Positions 31,554 to 40,474 of a stretch of DNA of 64,000 nt are shown one piece after another. The position numbers were made by a program, and so were the translations under genes. How positions within the stretch are numbered: position 1 is the stretch's first letter; each line of letters starts with the position of its first letter. The notes below the pieces were generated by a model. It was not told the origin of the DNA, did not search any database, and was given only the letters and a program-made list of their open reading frames with translations. The stretch is from Hyphomicrobium nitrativorans NL23 (lineage in GTDB: Bacteria; Pseudomonadota; Alphaproteobacteria; Rhizobiales; Hyphomicrobiaceae): assembly GCF_000503895.1 (NCBI RefSeq), contig NC_022997.1, forward strand, positions 1,012,501 through 1,076,500. The letters are read 5' to 3'.

Positions 31554-32519
31554 ATGAAACGTGAGTTTGTCCTGCGGGTTGCTTGGCCGGCAACCATTCT
31601 CGTCGCATTGAGCGTCGCGTATGTCTTTCGTGATGCCTATGTGCCGACATGGTTCGCGGAGTCAGACCGCCATCTGCTTAGAAACCTGCTCATGGCGGGC
31701 GGCTGGTATTCTGCCGCCCTCCTCCTCGCCCGGATGATTGGGGCCGCACTCCAGCACAGGAACAATGGGAAGCGTCGGGCTCCGAAGCTGCTTGGTGAGC
31801 TCATCGTCGCTGCATGTTTCCTGGCGGCGACGATGGGAACCGTTGCCATGTGGCTGGGCCAATCGGCGGGCAGTGCGCTGGCAAGTTCGGGCTTGATCAT
31901 TGCCATCGTTGGTTTCGCGATCCGCAATATTCTCGCCGACGTGTTTGGCGGGATCGCGCTTGGACTGGAAGCGCCGTTCCGCATCGGAGACTGGGTGGAA
32001 ATTGACGGCGAGGTCCGAGGGCGGGTGATTGAAATCGGTTGGCGCACGACCCGCATTCAAACCCGGAACGACATCTACATGATCCTGCCGAACAGCGACA
32101 TTGCGAGAAAGCGCATGACGAACTACAGCGCGCCGAGAAAGCACTACCGCGCGAGCCTCGAGATCGTTCTTGGTCAGGAAATTCCTGTTCGGATCGCCAA
32201 GAGTTTGCTGGAAGAGGCAGCGAGCACGAACGCGATCATGCTGCGGGACAAGAAACCCGACGTGCGCGCGATCTCCTACGATGCCGAAGGCGTGAAATAT
32301 GTTGTGAGGTATTGGGTGCCGAGTTTCATCGATGAGACGGATTGCCGGGATGTCATGATTGCTGCGATCGACAGGGCCATTCGTGGCAGCGACCTGCCGT
32401 CGCCCTATCCCTATAGCCGCATGAAGATAGCAGACGGCGGGGAGAAGCGTGACGGCGCACAGACGCTCTCTCTCGCGCATAGTTTCCGACCGTCCGCAAC
32501 GAGCCTTGGAGGTGCCTAG
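31554..32519 (+). CDS. MscS-family mechanosensitive channel
   Basis: A 321-residue membrane protein starting MKREFVLRVAWPATILVALS with about four spans. The pore-lining helix and beta domain are seen as IVGFAIRNILADVFGGIALG, GDWVEIDGEVRGRVIEIGWR and IYMILPNS. MscS channels open under membrane tension and release solutes on osmotic downshock. The C-terminal tail is short. A strong hairpin follows at 32574; a 17-codon frame at 32521 lies in between and is probably not significant. Confidence 0.9.
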   Translation: MKREFVLRVAWPATILVALSVAYVFRDAYVPTWFAESDRHLLRNLLMAGGWYSAALLLARMIGAALQHRNNGKRRAPKLLGELIVAACFLAATMGTVAMWLGQSAGSALASSGLIIAIVGFAIRNILADVFGGIALGLEAPFRIGDWVEIDGEVRGRVIEIGWRTTRIQTRNDIYMILPNSDIARKRMTNYSAPRKHYRASLEIVLGQEIPVRIAKSLLEEAASTNAIMLRDKKPDVRAISYDAEGVKYVVRYWVPSFIDETDCRDVMIAAIDRAIRGSDLPSPYPYSRMKIADGGEKRDGAQTLSLAHSFRPSATSLGGA

Positions 32520-32573
32520 AATGGCTGTCGATCGTCGTCTCTTTCTGGCGCGGCTGAAGAAAACAGCCGTCTA

Positions 32574-32608
32574 GCCCGGCCGAGGCCACCTGGTTGCCTC
32601 GGCCGGGC
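32574..32608 (+). terminator. Terminator hairpin after mscS
   Basis: GCCCGGCCGAGGC pairs perfectly with GCCTCGGCCGGGC over 13 bp around a nine-base loop. A T run (CTTTTTC) follows about 12 bases later. Confidence 0.7.
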
Positions 32609-32728
32609 GGCGTCCTGACTTTTTCACACACCCTTCGATGGACCACCGGTGCATGCCGCGTGCAGAGGCGCGCGCGGACGGTGTCGCTTGGCCATCGTAG
32701 GCCTCAATCGAACGACATGGAGAGCGGA

Positions 32729-32926
32729 ATGAACGGCGTGACGCGAGTGCTAAATCGAACCATTTATCAGTCCCGGCGCAGGACGGACAGGTACATACGA
32801 ATGTTTCATCGCGCCGCTGCGGACGAAATCAAACAGCATTGGTTTGACCTGGCAGTTGAGCATGACCGGAAGGCGGCTCATGCGGCCCGTCGGCTGGCGG
32901 AAGAAATCAATCGAAGCAGAACCTGA
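32729..32926 (+). CDS. Small basic hypothetical protein (65 aa)
   Basis: The start at 32729 (MNGVTRVLNRTIYQSRRRTD) follows GGAGAGCGGA. The product is helical and charged (EHDRKAAHAARRLAEEINRS). No family recognised. It ends 28 bases before the tandem-Usp gene and is likely in the same operon. Confidence 0.5.
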   Translation: MNGVTRVLNRTIYQSRRRTDRYIRMFHRAAADEIKQHWFDLAVEHDRKAAHAARRLAEEINRSRT

Positions 32927-32954
32927 CAAGGGCCCCTTGTTGGAGGACAGAGTG

Positions 32955-33884
32955 ATGATGGAGGCGCGTGTGAAACGTATTCTCGTTGCTACTGATCTCT
33001 CAGCCCGATCCCACCGGGCGTTGAGGCGGGCCGGATGGCTTGCTGAGGAGGCAGGCTCGGAGCTCGTGCTGCTGCACGTTGTCGACGACAGGCAAGCGCA
33101 GCGTCTGATTGACATTGATGTCGCGGAAAGCCGCAAGATTGTCGACACTTGGATCACTTCGCGGGCAGTCCCTCAAGCGGTTCGTTGCCGTTCCGTGATC
33201 TCGGCCGGCAAACCGCACATGGGTATTATCGAGGCTGCCAAGGGCATTGACGCGGATTTGATCGTAATGGGTTCCCATCGAAAGCGCTTTCGCGACCTGT
33301 TTCTCGGAACGACTGTAGAGAGGGTCATCCGCGAAGCTAGCGTTCCGGTTCTGATGGTGAATACGGATGAGCCCTATGAGACCATCATGATCGCTGCCGA
33401 CCTTTCGGCGGCGTCGGCAGAAGCCGTGACCTCGGCGGCTCGCCTTGGTTTCTTGAGCATGGGGCAGGTTGCGGTGGTACATGCGTTCGACGCCGTGGCA
33501 AAGTCGAAGCTTGCGTTAGCGCAAGCGCCAAAAGACAGGGTCTCTATGTATGTAAAGGAAGAACAGCAAAAGGCGCTTGCGAAATTGAAGGATTTCATGC
33601 GGTCGGTGCCCCAGGCACCTACGGGATGGACGCCTTATGTCGAGGAGGGAGAGGCCCCATACGTTATTGGGACCGCTGTGGAACGGATGAGTCCGGGGCT
33701 GCTGATCCTGGGGACCAAGGGAAGAACGGGTGCCGCCAAATTTCTGCTGGGCAGTGTCACGGAAGAACTCCTGGGATCCACCACAGTCGACGTCCTCGCG
33801 GTTCCTCGGAGAAGCCAGCAACGCCGCGATACGGTCACTAGGCTCCCCAAACCGATTTGGGGGACTAGTGATGTTTCAATTTAA
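32955..33884 (+). CDS. Tandem universal stress protein (UspA x2)
   Basis: A 309-residue protein with two Usp domains. Domain 1 starts VKRILVATDLSARSHRALRR and has the ATP-binding signature GSHRKRFRDLFLGTTVERVI. Domain 2 has the matching GTKGRTGAAKFLLGSVTEEL. Usp proteins are cytoplasmic nucleotide-binding stress factors. The start at 32955 is preceded by TTGGAGGAC; an upstream frame extension is unlikely. A terminator follows at 33953. Confidence 0.9.
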   Translation: MMEARVKRILVATDLSARSHRALRRAGWLAEEAGSELVLLHVVDDRQAQRLIDIDVAESRKIVDTWITSRAVPQAVRCRSVISAGKPHMGIIEAAKGIDADLIVMGSHRKRFRDLFLGTTVERVIREASVPVLMVNTDEPYETIMIAADLSAASAEAVTSAARLGFLSMGQVAVVHAFDAVAKSKLALAQAPKDRVSMYVKEEQQKALAKLKDFMRSVPQAPTGWTPYVEEGEAPYVIGTAVERMSPGLLILGTKGRTGAAKFLLGSVTEELLGSTTVDVLAVPRRSQQRRDTVTRLPKPIWGTSDVSI

Positions 33885-33952
33885 GCGGTGATGCGGCGCG
33901 GTGTGGCAAGTCCCTTCAGCACGTAGAAGGGGCCATGCCGACGAATATCCGG

Positions 33953-33982
33953 GAGGGGCGGGGTTTACCGCCCCTCTTTTTT
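33953..33982 (+). terminator. Rho-independent terminator
   Basis: GAGGGGCGG pairs with CCGCCCCTC around GGTTTA and is followed by six T. It closes the tandem-Usp transcript. The rest of 33885-34311 contains no gene, only the solo tail repeat at 34173-34200. Confidence 0.9.
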
Positions 33983-34172
33983 ATGACGTTGTACTGGGGT
34001 CTTTTGTGAGCGGCGGAGGGTGTCCCTGACGACTGCGCGCTGAAATGCTGTGCGGGGGTAACCATGCATGACCGCGGCGGCTCAGCTGCAATGTCGTCGC
34101 CTTACGCGAATAGGACGTGGCGCGGGTAGATCGACGTTTTATGTCATCACCACCACATTCAGCAATGGACGT

Positions 34173-34200
34173 GGTCGGCGAGTGGACAGGGGGCGCCGAC
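34173..34200. repeat. Recombinase tail repeat, solo copy
   Basis: GGTCGGCGAGT, then GGGGGCGCCGAC, then further similarity (AATGACCG, TATTGGGACAA) to the sequence after the recombinase remnant at 49829. No recombinase sequence precedes it here. Confidence 0.5.
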
Positions 34201-34311
34201 TTGGAATGCGACAATGACCGTTATTGGGACAACCCGTCTAAACAGCAAGGTCTGCGACGGGCCAAGAGTTGACATGTGCTTTGGAGCACGTGGCATTCTA
34301 TCCACCGTCGC

Positions 34312-34953
34312 CTAACCCTCGCCTTTCTCGACCTTGTCGTTGTACTCCTCCAGCGTGAGGAAGCCTTCGCTGCGCGCGGCCGCTTGATCTTGTGGTGTCA
34401 GGACGTCGTGGACGACCTCGAGACGCTTCCATTCGGCGAGGGGGGCCGTGCCATCTTCCTTAGGCACGTATCTCGATGTCTCTACGCGCTGGTATTTGTG
34501 AACGTAGCGCGGGCAATTCACGAAAATCTGCTCCGGTCGAACTTGAACCAGAAATTGCGCACCCGGCACGGAGTTGGGCCCCTCGACGAGGCTTGCGACA
34601 CCCTGCACGCGCAGGCGGCGCGGGCGCTCGAAGTCGATGAAGAGCAGGCCGACTTTGGGATTGTGGCTGATATTGCCCATCGATAGAAACATGCCGTTGC
34701 CATCGAAGGATGGAAACACGAGGGTATTGCTCTCGACTCTAACGAAGCCAGGGTCACCGCCCTTATAGGATACCGTCGGGCTCCCATTGGGGTCGACGGT
34801 GGACAGGAAGAAGAAGTCGCGTTCGGAAATGAACGCGATGTCCTGTTCCGTGAACTCGGCGTGAACAATCGCCTGGACAGTGCGATCAGCCAGTGCGCGA
34901 GCCTCGTACCGTTCCTGAAGTTCGCGATGGCAGTCTGAGAAGATATTCGTCAT
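34312..34953 (-). CDS. Pyridoxamine 5'-phosphate oxidase-family flavoprotein
   Basis: A 213-residue protein starting MTNIFSDCHRELQERYEARA. The FMN-binding split barrel shows as FFFLSTVDPNGSPTVSYKGG, then LSMGNISHNPKVGLLFIDFE, then RRLRVQGVASL. Members bind FMN or F420 and reduce or bind small molecules; the substrate is not predictable. It lies 29 bases downstream of the SSS symporter gene on the same strand and may be cotranscribed with it. Confidence 0.85.
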   Translation of the reverse strand: MTNIFSDCHRELQERYEARALADRTVQAIVHAEFTEQDIAFISERDFFFLSTVDPNGSPTVSYKGGDPGFVRVESNTLVFPSFDGNGMFLSMGNISHNPKVGLLFIDFERPRRLRVQGVASLVEGPNSVPGAQFLVQVRPEQIFVNCPRYVHKYQRVETSRYVPKEDGTAPLAEWKRLEVVHDVLTPQDQAAARSEGFLTLEEYNDKVEKGEG

Positions 34954-34982
34954 GGACGCCTCCGTGATGGCGTTGAGCGAAT

Positions 34983-36494
34983 TCAAGCTGGCGCCGGCTG
35001 TGGCACGATCTCTTCGGGTTCGATCCGGCGTCGCTCGCGTACCATATCGAACAGGCCGTCCACCCGCTCGCGTTCTGCTGCCGGCTGCGGGACAAGGTAG
35101 GCCAGGGTCACGTAGATAGCCAGATTGACGACGAGGGCTACTGCACCTGACGTCAATCCGTAAGCCCATGGCAGATAGCCGGGAAACACGAGTTCCAAGG
35201 CGACGGCGGTGATGAACCCGGTGGTCATGCCTGCGATCGCGCCGTATTTGTTCCCCCGCCTCCAGAAGATGCCGAGGAACTGTGGCACCGCGAGCTGAAT
35301 GATACCCTGATAGGCGAGCACCGCGAGTGAGAACAGGGCCGGAAGCTCCAGGCACGCCAACCACGACGCGAGAAGCGTCAGCCACAACATGCCGAACTTG
35401 GCGAAGACAATGAGTTGCCTTTCGCTCAGCTTCCAGTAGTTGCCGATCAGATCGTTGGCAATCTGTGCGCCCGTCGCCTGAATATTGCCGTCCGTGTGCC
35501 CCATCGAAGCGGCAAGGACGATCACGCCCGCGAGGCCGAGCAGCCAAAGCCCCCCAGCTTCTCTGCTCACGATGAACCACACGTCGCTTGGTGCAGCAGA
35601 AACGCCCGGAATTTTTGAGGCGAGCATACCGAAGACGAGCAACGCGGCGCAGAACAGCAAGGAAAGCGGCACGGCAATGGCTGCCGACTGCTTCAGGCTC
35701 TTCACGCCGTTCGCGGTGAACAACCGTACGAAAATGTATGGCCAGCACCATCCGCCGATCGCGCCCGTCAGTATGAGACTGAAGACGTAGAGGGGGCCTT
35801 CCTTCGAGCCGATGCTGGGGATTGCGAACATGTTCGCATCCAGTGATGCGAAGCCGATGCCGCGCTCCCAGACCATCCAGAGGATGAGGCCGACGAGCAC
35901 AGCGCTACCCACGATGTAGGCGACGATGCCCTGCGCCATGTCAGAGATGACGACGCCGCGCATCCCCATTCTCACGGTCCAGATCTGGCGCAGTGCGATG
36001 ACCGCCACGCCGACCATCACGGCCTGCGAGAACGACAATGTTCCAAGCGACATGTGATGGAAAAGGGTGCCGAGCGCCTGCATTCCCAGAACGAGCCAAG
36101 GTATGCCCGAGACGATGCCCACCACTGCCGCGATCGTCTTGATGTGATGGGAATTGAAACGCAGCGCGAGAAGATCGGGCTGGGTCCGCAATTCGAAGGT
36201 CTTGCCCCAGATCCACACGGGTCGCGCCATGATATACATCAGCACGACCGTCAGTAGACTGTAGGACAACACGTAGAACGAAATCACACCCGCACTCGCG
36301 GCCATGCCGCCGAACGCGGTGAACATCGCACCGGGATACCATGTGTTCAGGAACGACATGGCCTGATAGTTAGGCCCGAATGAGCGGCCGCCGACTGCAT
36401 ATTCGGTGAAGTCTCGGTCCTTGATTCCACTCAGCTGCAGAATGAGGACGATGACGCCGAAGAAAACGGCGATGGCACCGAAGGTGATGATCAT
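34983..36494 (-). CDS. Sodium:solute symporter (SSS family)
   Basis: A 503-residue membrane protein with about 13 spans, starting MIITFGAIAVFFGVIVLILQ. SSS signatures include DFTEYAVGGRSFGPNYQAMS, GGWCWPYIFVRLF and AASMGHTDGNIQATG. Members couple solute uptake, often of organic acids, to Na+. The start overlaps the stop of the DUF3311 gene by four bases (ATGA), typical of this two-gene pair. The substrate cannot be told from sequence. Confidence 0.9.
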   Translation of the reverse strand: MIITFGAIAVFFGVIVLILQLSGIKDRDFTEYAVGGRSFGPNYQAMSFLNTWYPGAMFTAFGGMAASAGVISFYVLSYSLLTVVLMYIMARPVWIWGKTFELRTQPDLLALRFNSHHIKTIAAVVGIVSGIPWLVLGMQALGTLFHHMSLGTLSFSQAVMVGVAVIALRQIWTVRMGMRGVVISDMAQGIVAYIVGSAVLVGLILWMVWERGIGFASLDANMFAIPSIGSKEGPLYVFSLILTGAIGGWCWPYIFVRLFTANGVKSLKQSAAIAVPLSLLFCAALLVFGMLASKIPGVSAAPSDVWFIVSREAGGLWLLGLAGVIVLAASMGHTDGNIQATGAQIANDLIGNYWKLSERQLIVFAKFGMLWLTLLASWLACLELPALFSLAVLAYQGIIQLAVPQFLGIFWRRGNKYGAIAGMTTGFITAVALELVFPGYLPWAYGLTSGAVALVVNLAIYVTLAYLVPQPAAERERVDGLFDMVRERRRIEPEEIVPQPAPA

Positions 36495-36727
36495 CAGCCG
36501 AGATCTCCCGCACGCGCCTCGGCGAGGTAGGCCGCGACGATGCTTGCCGTAATGCAAGTGGCCACGGCTACGAAATAGAAGACGGACGCAGGCAATCCGA
36601 GGATGGGTGTCTGCTTGCCGTCGAAGGACCAATAGAGAGGTGGTGCCAAGGCAACGACTGCATCCAGGAAAAACCACGCAGCGATCCATGGCACGCGCTT
36701 GCGCGGCGCCGTCCGGTCAGCAGACAT
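36494..36727 (-). CDS. DUF3311-type small membrane partner of the SSS symporter
   Basis: A 77-residue protein with two spans (WIAAWFFLDAVVALAPPLYW and FYFVAVATCITASIVAAYLA). Genes of this type (DUF3311) precede SSS symporters and are thought to be a small subunit or assembly factor. The ATGA overlap with the symporter supports coupled synthesis. Confidence 0.8.
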   Translation of the reverse strand: MSADRTAPRKRVPWIAAWFFLDAVVALAPPLYWSFDGKQTPILGLPASVFYFVAVATCITASIVAAYLAEARAGDLG

Positions 36728-36754
36728 CGTCTCTCCTCCCCCGAAGCTCTTCTT

Positions 36755-37228
36755 TTATTTTCGTTTTGGCTGCACCGGCAGTGCCAGCACGGTGGTGAGT
36801 TTCTCGAAGCAGCTTGGCCAGTCGCCTTCGTATGCTGCTCCCGCCTCGCGGGAGGCGAACTGGCTTTGTGTGAAAGTCATCGTCGTGCGTGTGTCGCTAT
36901 CGCGATGAAGCGAAATCTCGATCAGCGTTTCCATGCCGGAGATCAGCGCGAATGGGCCGGTGTAGGTCCATGTCATAACGATGCGCCGCCCAGGCACTAG
37001 ATCACGGTAGACACCGTTTATGGTATGGAGGGCTCCATCCGGCGCCTGCGAGCGGATGAGCAAGGCACCACCAATTCTAGGTTCCGTTTCGATATGAACA
37101 ACGACGTTCGGACCGGGAGCGAGCCAATGGCGCATGATGTGAGGCGTAATCCAAGCCTCGTACACCTCGGCAGCGGATGCCGAGAACTGGCGCGAGAGGG
37201 TGATGCAACAGTCCACGCGCTCCGTCAT
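36755..37228 (-). CDS. SRPBCC/AHSA1-family protein
   Basis: A 157-residue protein beginning MTERVDCCITLSRQFSASAA. The AHSA1-like START fold is seen in VYEAWITPHIMRHWLAPGPN, then GRRIVMTWTYTGP and EISLHRDSDTRTTMTFTQSQ. Members bind hydrophobic ligands or act as cochaperone-like proteins. It overlaps the ArsR-type gene by four bases; this ArsR-AHSA1 gene pair is common, and the regulator usually controls the pair. Confidence 0.87.
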   Translation of the reverse strand: MTERVDCCITLSRQFSASAAEVYEAWITPHIMRHWLAPGPNVVVHIETEPRIGGALLIRSQAPDGALHTINGVYRDLVPGRRIVMTWTYTGPFALISGMETLIEISLHRDSDTRTTMTFTQSQFASREAGAAYEGDWPSCFEKLTTVLALPVQPKRK

Positions 37229-37578
37229 GGGGATATCTTGCGCCGCGTCTTGCGGCGGCTTTCGAACAGCTCTTCCAGTGTGTCGAAGCGTTCGCTCCAG
37301 AACCGTTCGTAGAACTCAACCCAGCTCCGTATCGCAGCCAGCGGCTTTGCGTTCAGCGTACAGGTGTGCGTACGCCAGGATACGTGGCGGTCGAGAAGGC
37401 CGGAGTCCTCGAGCACCTTGATATGTCGCGACGCTGCAGCAAGCGACATGGGCAGCGGCTCCGCCAGCTCTCCAACGGTGAGCGGCCCGTCGGCCAACCG
37501 TTTGAGCATCGCGCGCCGGGATGGATCGGACAGCGCGTGGAAGACACGGTCAAGCGCCTGATCCTGTCGTTCAATCAT
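37225..37578 (-). CDS. ArsR-family transcriptional regulator paired with AHSA1 gene
   Basis: A 117-residue winged-helix protein. The HTH is HALSDPSRRAMLKRLADGPL, then LAEPLPMSLAAASRHIKVLE and SGLLDRHVSWRTHTCTLN. There is no Cys-rich metal site, so it belongs to the non-metal ArsR group found with SRPBCC proteins. A 114-base region upstream probably holds its promoter and operator. Confidence 0.9.
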   Translation of the reverse strand: MIERQDQALDRVFHALSDPSRRAMLKRLADGPLTVGELAEPLPMSLAAASRHIKVLEDSGLLDRHVSWRTHTCTLNAKPLAAIRSWVEFYERFWSERFDTLEELFESRRKTRRKISP

Positions 37579-37692
37579 ATTGTTGAATTAAGAACACCAC
37601 CATCCGGAAGTCAAGCGGCACATTCCACGCTCCCGCACGGCCCTGGCGCTACCGCACATATGTCAGAGTGGGTCAAAATCGACAAATGATGG

Positions 37693-37920
37693 TCAGGCCC
37701 CGCGTGTCTGCTCCACTTTCAGGTTTGAACGAACTCGCACAGCCTTCCAATCGACACGAAGGGCCACGAGCCGACATGCAGCCGCCACCGACGGAAACAG
37801 TCCCGTGAACTCATCGCCAGGAGTCCAATCTCCCTCGGGGAACGAGAACAGCTCGTCTTTGGCGATCTGCCTAGACGGATTGAAGTTGGGATACCGGATA
37901 TGGATCGTGATATTTGACAT
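37693..37920 (-). CDS. Hypothetical protein (75 aa), divergent from an Xre regulator
   Basis: The product begins MSNITIHIRYPNFNPSRQIA and contains LFSFPEGDWTPGDEF. No family recognised. It diverges from the HTH gene at 37969, with an inverted repeat in the shared region. The layout resembles a regulator-target or toxin-antitoxin-like pair, but neither protein proves that. Confidence 0.5.
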   Translation of the reverse strand: MSNITIHIRYPNFNPSRQIAKDELFSFPEGDWTPGDEFTGLFPSVAAACRLVALRVDWKAVRVRSNLKVEQTRGA

Positions 37921-37951
37921 ATCATATCTGCGGCGATAAATAGCATATGTC
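37916..37951. promoter_or_regulatory. Putative operator for the Xre-type regulator
   Basis: GACATAT (37916-37922) and ATATGTC (37945-37951) form a perfect 7-bp inverted repeat spaced by 22 bases. It lies between the two divergent genes and overlaps the start of the left one. Confidence 0.45.
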
Positions 37952-37968
37952 GTGTTCAGGATATGCCC

Positions 37969-38229
37969 ATGATCACCGCCGCCCAGATGCGTGCCGCACG
38001 TGCCCTTCTCGGCATCGACCAGAAGACTTTGGCCGAGTTGTCCGGCCTCTCCATCCCAACGATCCAACGCATGGAATCCAGCAATGGCGACGTTCGCGGT
38101 GTGATCAACAGCCTGACCAGGGTGGTCGCGGCACTTGAACTTGCGGGCATCGAACTGATCGGTGACGGCGCTGCCAGTCCCTCAGGTGGACGCGGCGTTC
38201 GATTGAAGTCCTCATCCTCGAAATCCTGA
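37969..38229 (+). CDS. Xre-family helix-turn-helix regulator
   Basis: An 86-residue protein. Residues 4-60 form an HTH_3 domain: QMRAARALLGIDQKTLAELS, then GLSIPTIQRMESSNGDVRG. The tail is Ser/Gly-rich. AGGAT lies nine bases before ATG 37969; another in-frame ATG is at 37963. It probably controls itself and the divergent gene through the inverted repeat at 37916. Confidence 0.8.
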   Translation: MITAAQMRAARALLGIDQKTLAELSGLSIPTIQRMESSNGDVRGVINSLTRVVAALELAGIELIGDGAASPSGGRGVRLKSSSSKS

Positions 38230-38287
38230 ACCTCAATCCGCGACGGCGACCGCCGACGATAAGCCGACGATCCCGCCGCCTCTAAAT

Positions 38288-40027
38288 GTGCGGCAACACG
38301 TGAAAGTATTGATAGCCAGACCGAGCGAAGCGCCGACCTTCGCCGAACTTTACATTCCAAAAATTCTGACGGTCCTGCGCGAAGGCTATGGGTTGGCTCA
38401 CCTGCGCGCCGACGCAATTGCAGGGCTTACCGTTGCCATCGTGGCGCTGCCGCTTTCCATGGCGATCGCCATCGCCTCGGGCGCAACGCCGGCGCAGGGG
38501 CTCTATACCGCAATCGTAGGCGGCTTCATCGTCTCACTGCTCGGCGGATCGCGTTTCCAGATTGGCGGTCCGGCCGGCGCCTTTATCGTGCTGGTCGCGG
38601 CAACGGTCGCTCAACATGGCATGGACGGGCTGATCCTGGCCACCTTCCTGTCGGGCCTGATGCTGATAGCCGTCGGGCTCTTGCGGTTCGGCACATTCAT
38701 CAAGTTCATTCCGTTCCCGGTAACGGTGGGCTTCACTGCAGGAATTGCGGTGATCATCTTTACCAGCCAGATCAAGGACCTTTTCGGCCTGACACTGGAC
38801 CACGAACCTGGTGACCTCCTCGAGAAGATGCCGGTCCTTTGGGGAGCGAAGGACAGCGTTTCGCTTGCCGCAGTCGCAATCTCTATTGCAACCGTTACAA
38901 TCATCCTCGGTTTGCGCCGTGTGCGACCGCGTTGGCCGGGAATGCTGATCGCTGTTGCTCTGACCGCAGCCGCCACGGCGCTGCTTGCCTTACCTGTTGC
39001 GACTATTGGCACGAAGTTCGGCGGCATTCCCTCGTCGCTCCCGTCCCCGTACCTGCCCAATCTGTCGATGGACAGGATCATTGCGGTTTTGCCCGCAGCG
39101 ATGTCCTTCACTCTGCTTGGCGCCATAGAATCATTGCTCTCGGCAGTCGTCGCGGATGGCATGACCGGACGGCGGCACCGTTCCAACTGCGAACTCGTCG
39201 CACAAGGTGCGGCAAATATCGGTGCATCGCTCTTCGGCGGCTTTTGCGTGACCGGCACGATTGCCCGCACGGCGACCAATCTGCGCGCGGGGGCGCACGG
39301 GCCTATCGCGGGCATGCTTCATTCCGTATTTCTTCTCCTTTTCATGCTGATCGCTGCTCCCCTCGCAGCCTACATCCCGCTCGCGGCGCTGGCAGGTGTG
39401 CTTGCAGTGGTAGCTTGGAACATGATCGAGAGACCCGCCATCGCGATTTTGCTGCGTTCGGGCTGGGGTGAAACGACGGTTCTCGGAGCAACCTTTCTCC
39501 TGACAGTATTCCGAGACCTCACCGAGGCTATCATCGTCGGCTTCGCGCTTGGTTCAGTACTCTTTATCCAGCGGATGAGTCGGACAACCGCAGTTGCCTC
39601 CCAGAAACCGTTTGTTGGGCGTGACGAAGCTGACACCGCCCATCCGCGCGAAGCTTACAATGAGTCTGCGGCTGCGAATCCCGATGTCGTCGTCTACCGG
39701 ATCACAGGTGTCCTCTTCTTCGGGGCAACAGCATCCATCGGCTCAGTTCTCGACCGCATTCAGGACAACCACAAGGCACTGATCGTCGATTTCTCCGCAG
39801 TGCCCTTCCTGGATTCGACCGGCGCAAACATGATCGAAAGCCTGGCGCACAAGGCCCGTAGACATGACGTGACACTCTGGCTCACCGGTACCAGCCGCGA
39901 CATCCGGCGCGTCTTGATCACCCATGGCTTGAAGAGACCGCTTGTGCGTTATGCGTCGACGGCGGAAGCCGCCCTGTCGGCTGTTCAGCGAGACCTTGCC
40001 ATTGCCAAGCTCGGCCGGCGTTGCTAA
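38288..40027 (+). CDS. SulP-family anion transporter with STAS domain
   Basis: A 579-residue membrane protein. The SulP core is seen in LRADAIAGLTVAIVALPLSM, ATPAQGLYTAIVGGFIVSLL and RFQIGGPAGAFIVLVA. The C-terminal STAS domain has DFSAVPFLDSTGANMIESLA. Members carry sulfate, bicarbonate or other anions. The GTG start lacks a clear ribosome binding site. An ArsR-type gene begins nine bases after its stop. Confidence 0.9.
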   Translation: MRQHVKVLIARPSEAPTFAELYIPKILTVLREGYGLAHLRADAIAGLTVAIVALPLSMAIAIASGATPAQGLYTAIVGGFIVSLLGGSRFQIGGPAGAFIVLVAATVAQHGMDGLILATFLSGLMLIAVGLLRFGTFIKFIPFPVTVGFTAGIAVIIFTSQIKDLFGLTLDHEPGDLLEKMPVLWGAKDSVSLAAVAISIATVTIILGLRRVRPRWPGMLIAVALTAAATALLALPVATIGTKFGGIPSSLPSPYLPNLSMDRIIAVLPAAMSFTLLGAIESLLSAVVADGMTGRRHRSNCELVAQGAANIGASLFGGFCVTGTIARTATNLRAGAHGPIAGMLHSVFLLLFMLIAAPLAAYIPLAALAGVLAVVAWNMIERPAIAILLRSGWGETTVLGATFLLTVFRDLTEAIIVGFALGSVLFIQRMSRTTAVASQKPFVGRDEADTAHPREAYNESAAANPDVVVYRITGVLFFGATASIGSVLDRIQDNHKALIVDFSAVPFLDSTGANMIESLAHKARRHDVTLWLTGTSRDIRRVLITHGLKRPLVRYASTAEAALSAVQRDLAIAKLGRRC

Positions 40028-40036
40028 TGTTCGTAC

Positions 40037-40429
40037 ATGAATACGAATATCGTAACTCGCGCTTCAGGCGCGAAATCGGATGACGCTCTCTGCGAAATTC
40101 CGTGTTTCAATGCAAAGTTGGTCCAGAAGCTAAAGGCGAAAATGCCTGCCGAGGAATCGCTTGATGAGGCCCGGAGACTCTTCGCTGCTCTAAGTGACCG
40201 AACGCGCATTAAGCTCCTGCTCGCTTTAGGGCCGGACCGAGAGCTCTGCGTTTGCGACTTGGCTCATGTGGCTGGGACCACATTCTCGACCGCTTCCCAT
40301 CATCTCCGAAAACTTCGTGATCTTCGCCTTCTGACGCATCGAACCGATGGCCGGATGTCATTCTATGCGCTGCGCGATCCGCGCTTGGCACAGCTCGTGG
40401 CTCTCGCGCTTGGCCACAGAAATGAGTGA
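40037..40429 (+). CDS. ArsR/SmtB-family metal-sensing repressor
   Basis: A 130-residue winged-helix protein. The recognition region has ALSDRTRIKLLLALGPDREL followed by CVCDLAHVAGTTFSTASHHL. The CVC in helix alpha3 is the metal site of ArsR/CadC sensors, and the N-terminal CEIPC could add ligands. It precedes the porin and the metal ATPase, so it is a good candidate to control that cluster in response to a soft metal or metalloid. Confidence 0.9.
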   Translation: MNTNIVTRASGAKSDDALCEIPCFNAKLVQKLKAKMPAEESLDEARRLFAALSDRTRIKLLLALGPDRELCVCDLAHVAGTTFSTASHHLRKLRDLRLLTHRTDGRMSFYALRDPRLAQLVALALGHRNE

Positions 40430-40474
40430 AGCCGGGATAGACTAGCCATCAAGACCGATCACGCGGGGGCCTGC

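Noticed and set aside
32521-32574. 17-codon gene after mscS
   Set aside because: It has no ribosome binding site, is very short and runs directly into the terminator.
30298-34200. CRISPR array from the GC-rich repeats
   Set aside because: The repeats are kilobases apart, only three in number and linked to recombinase ends. No array is seen anywhere in the window.
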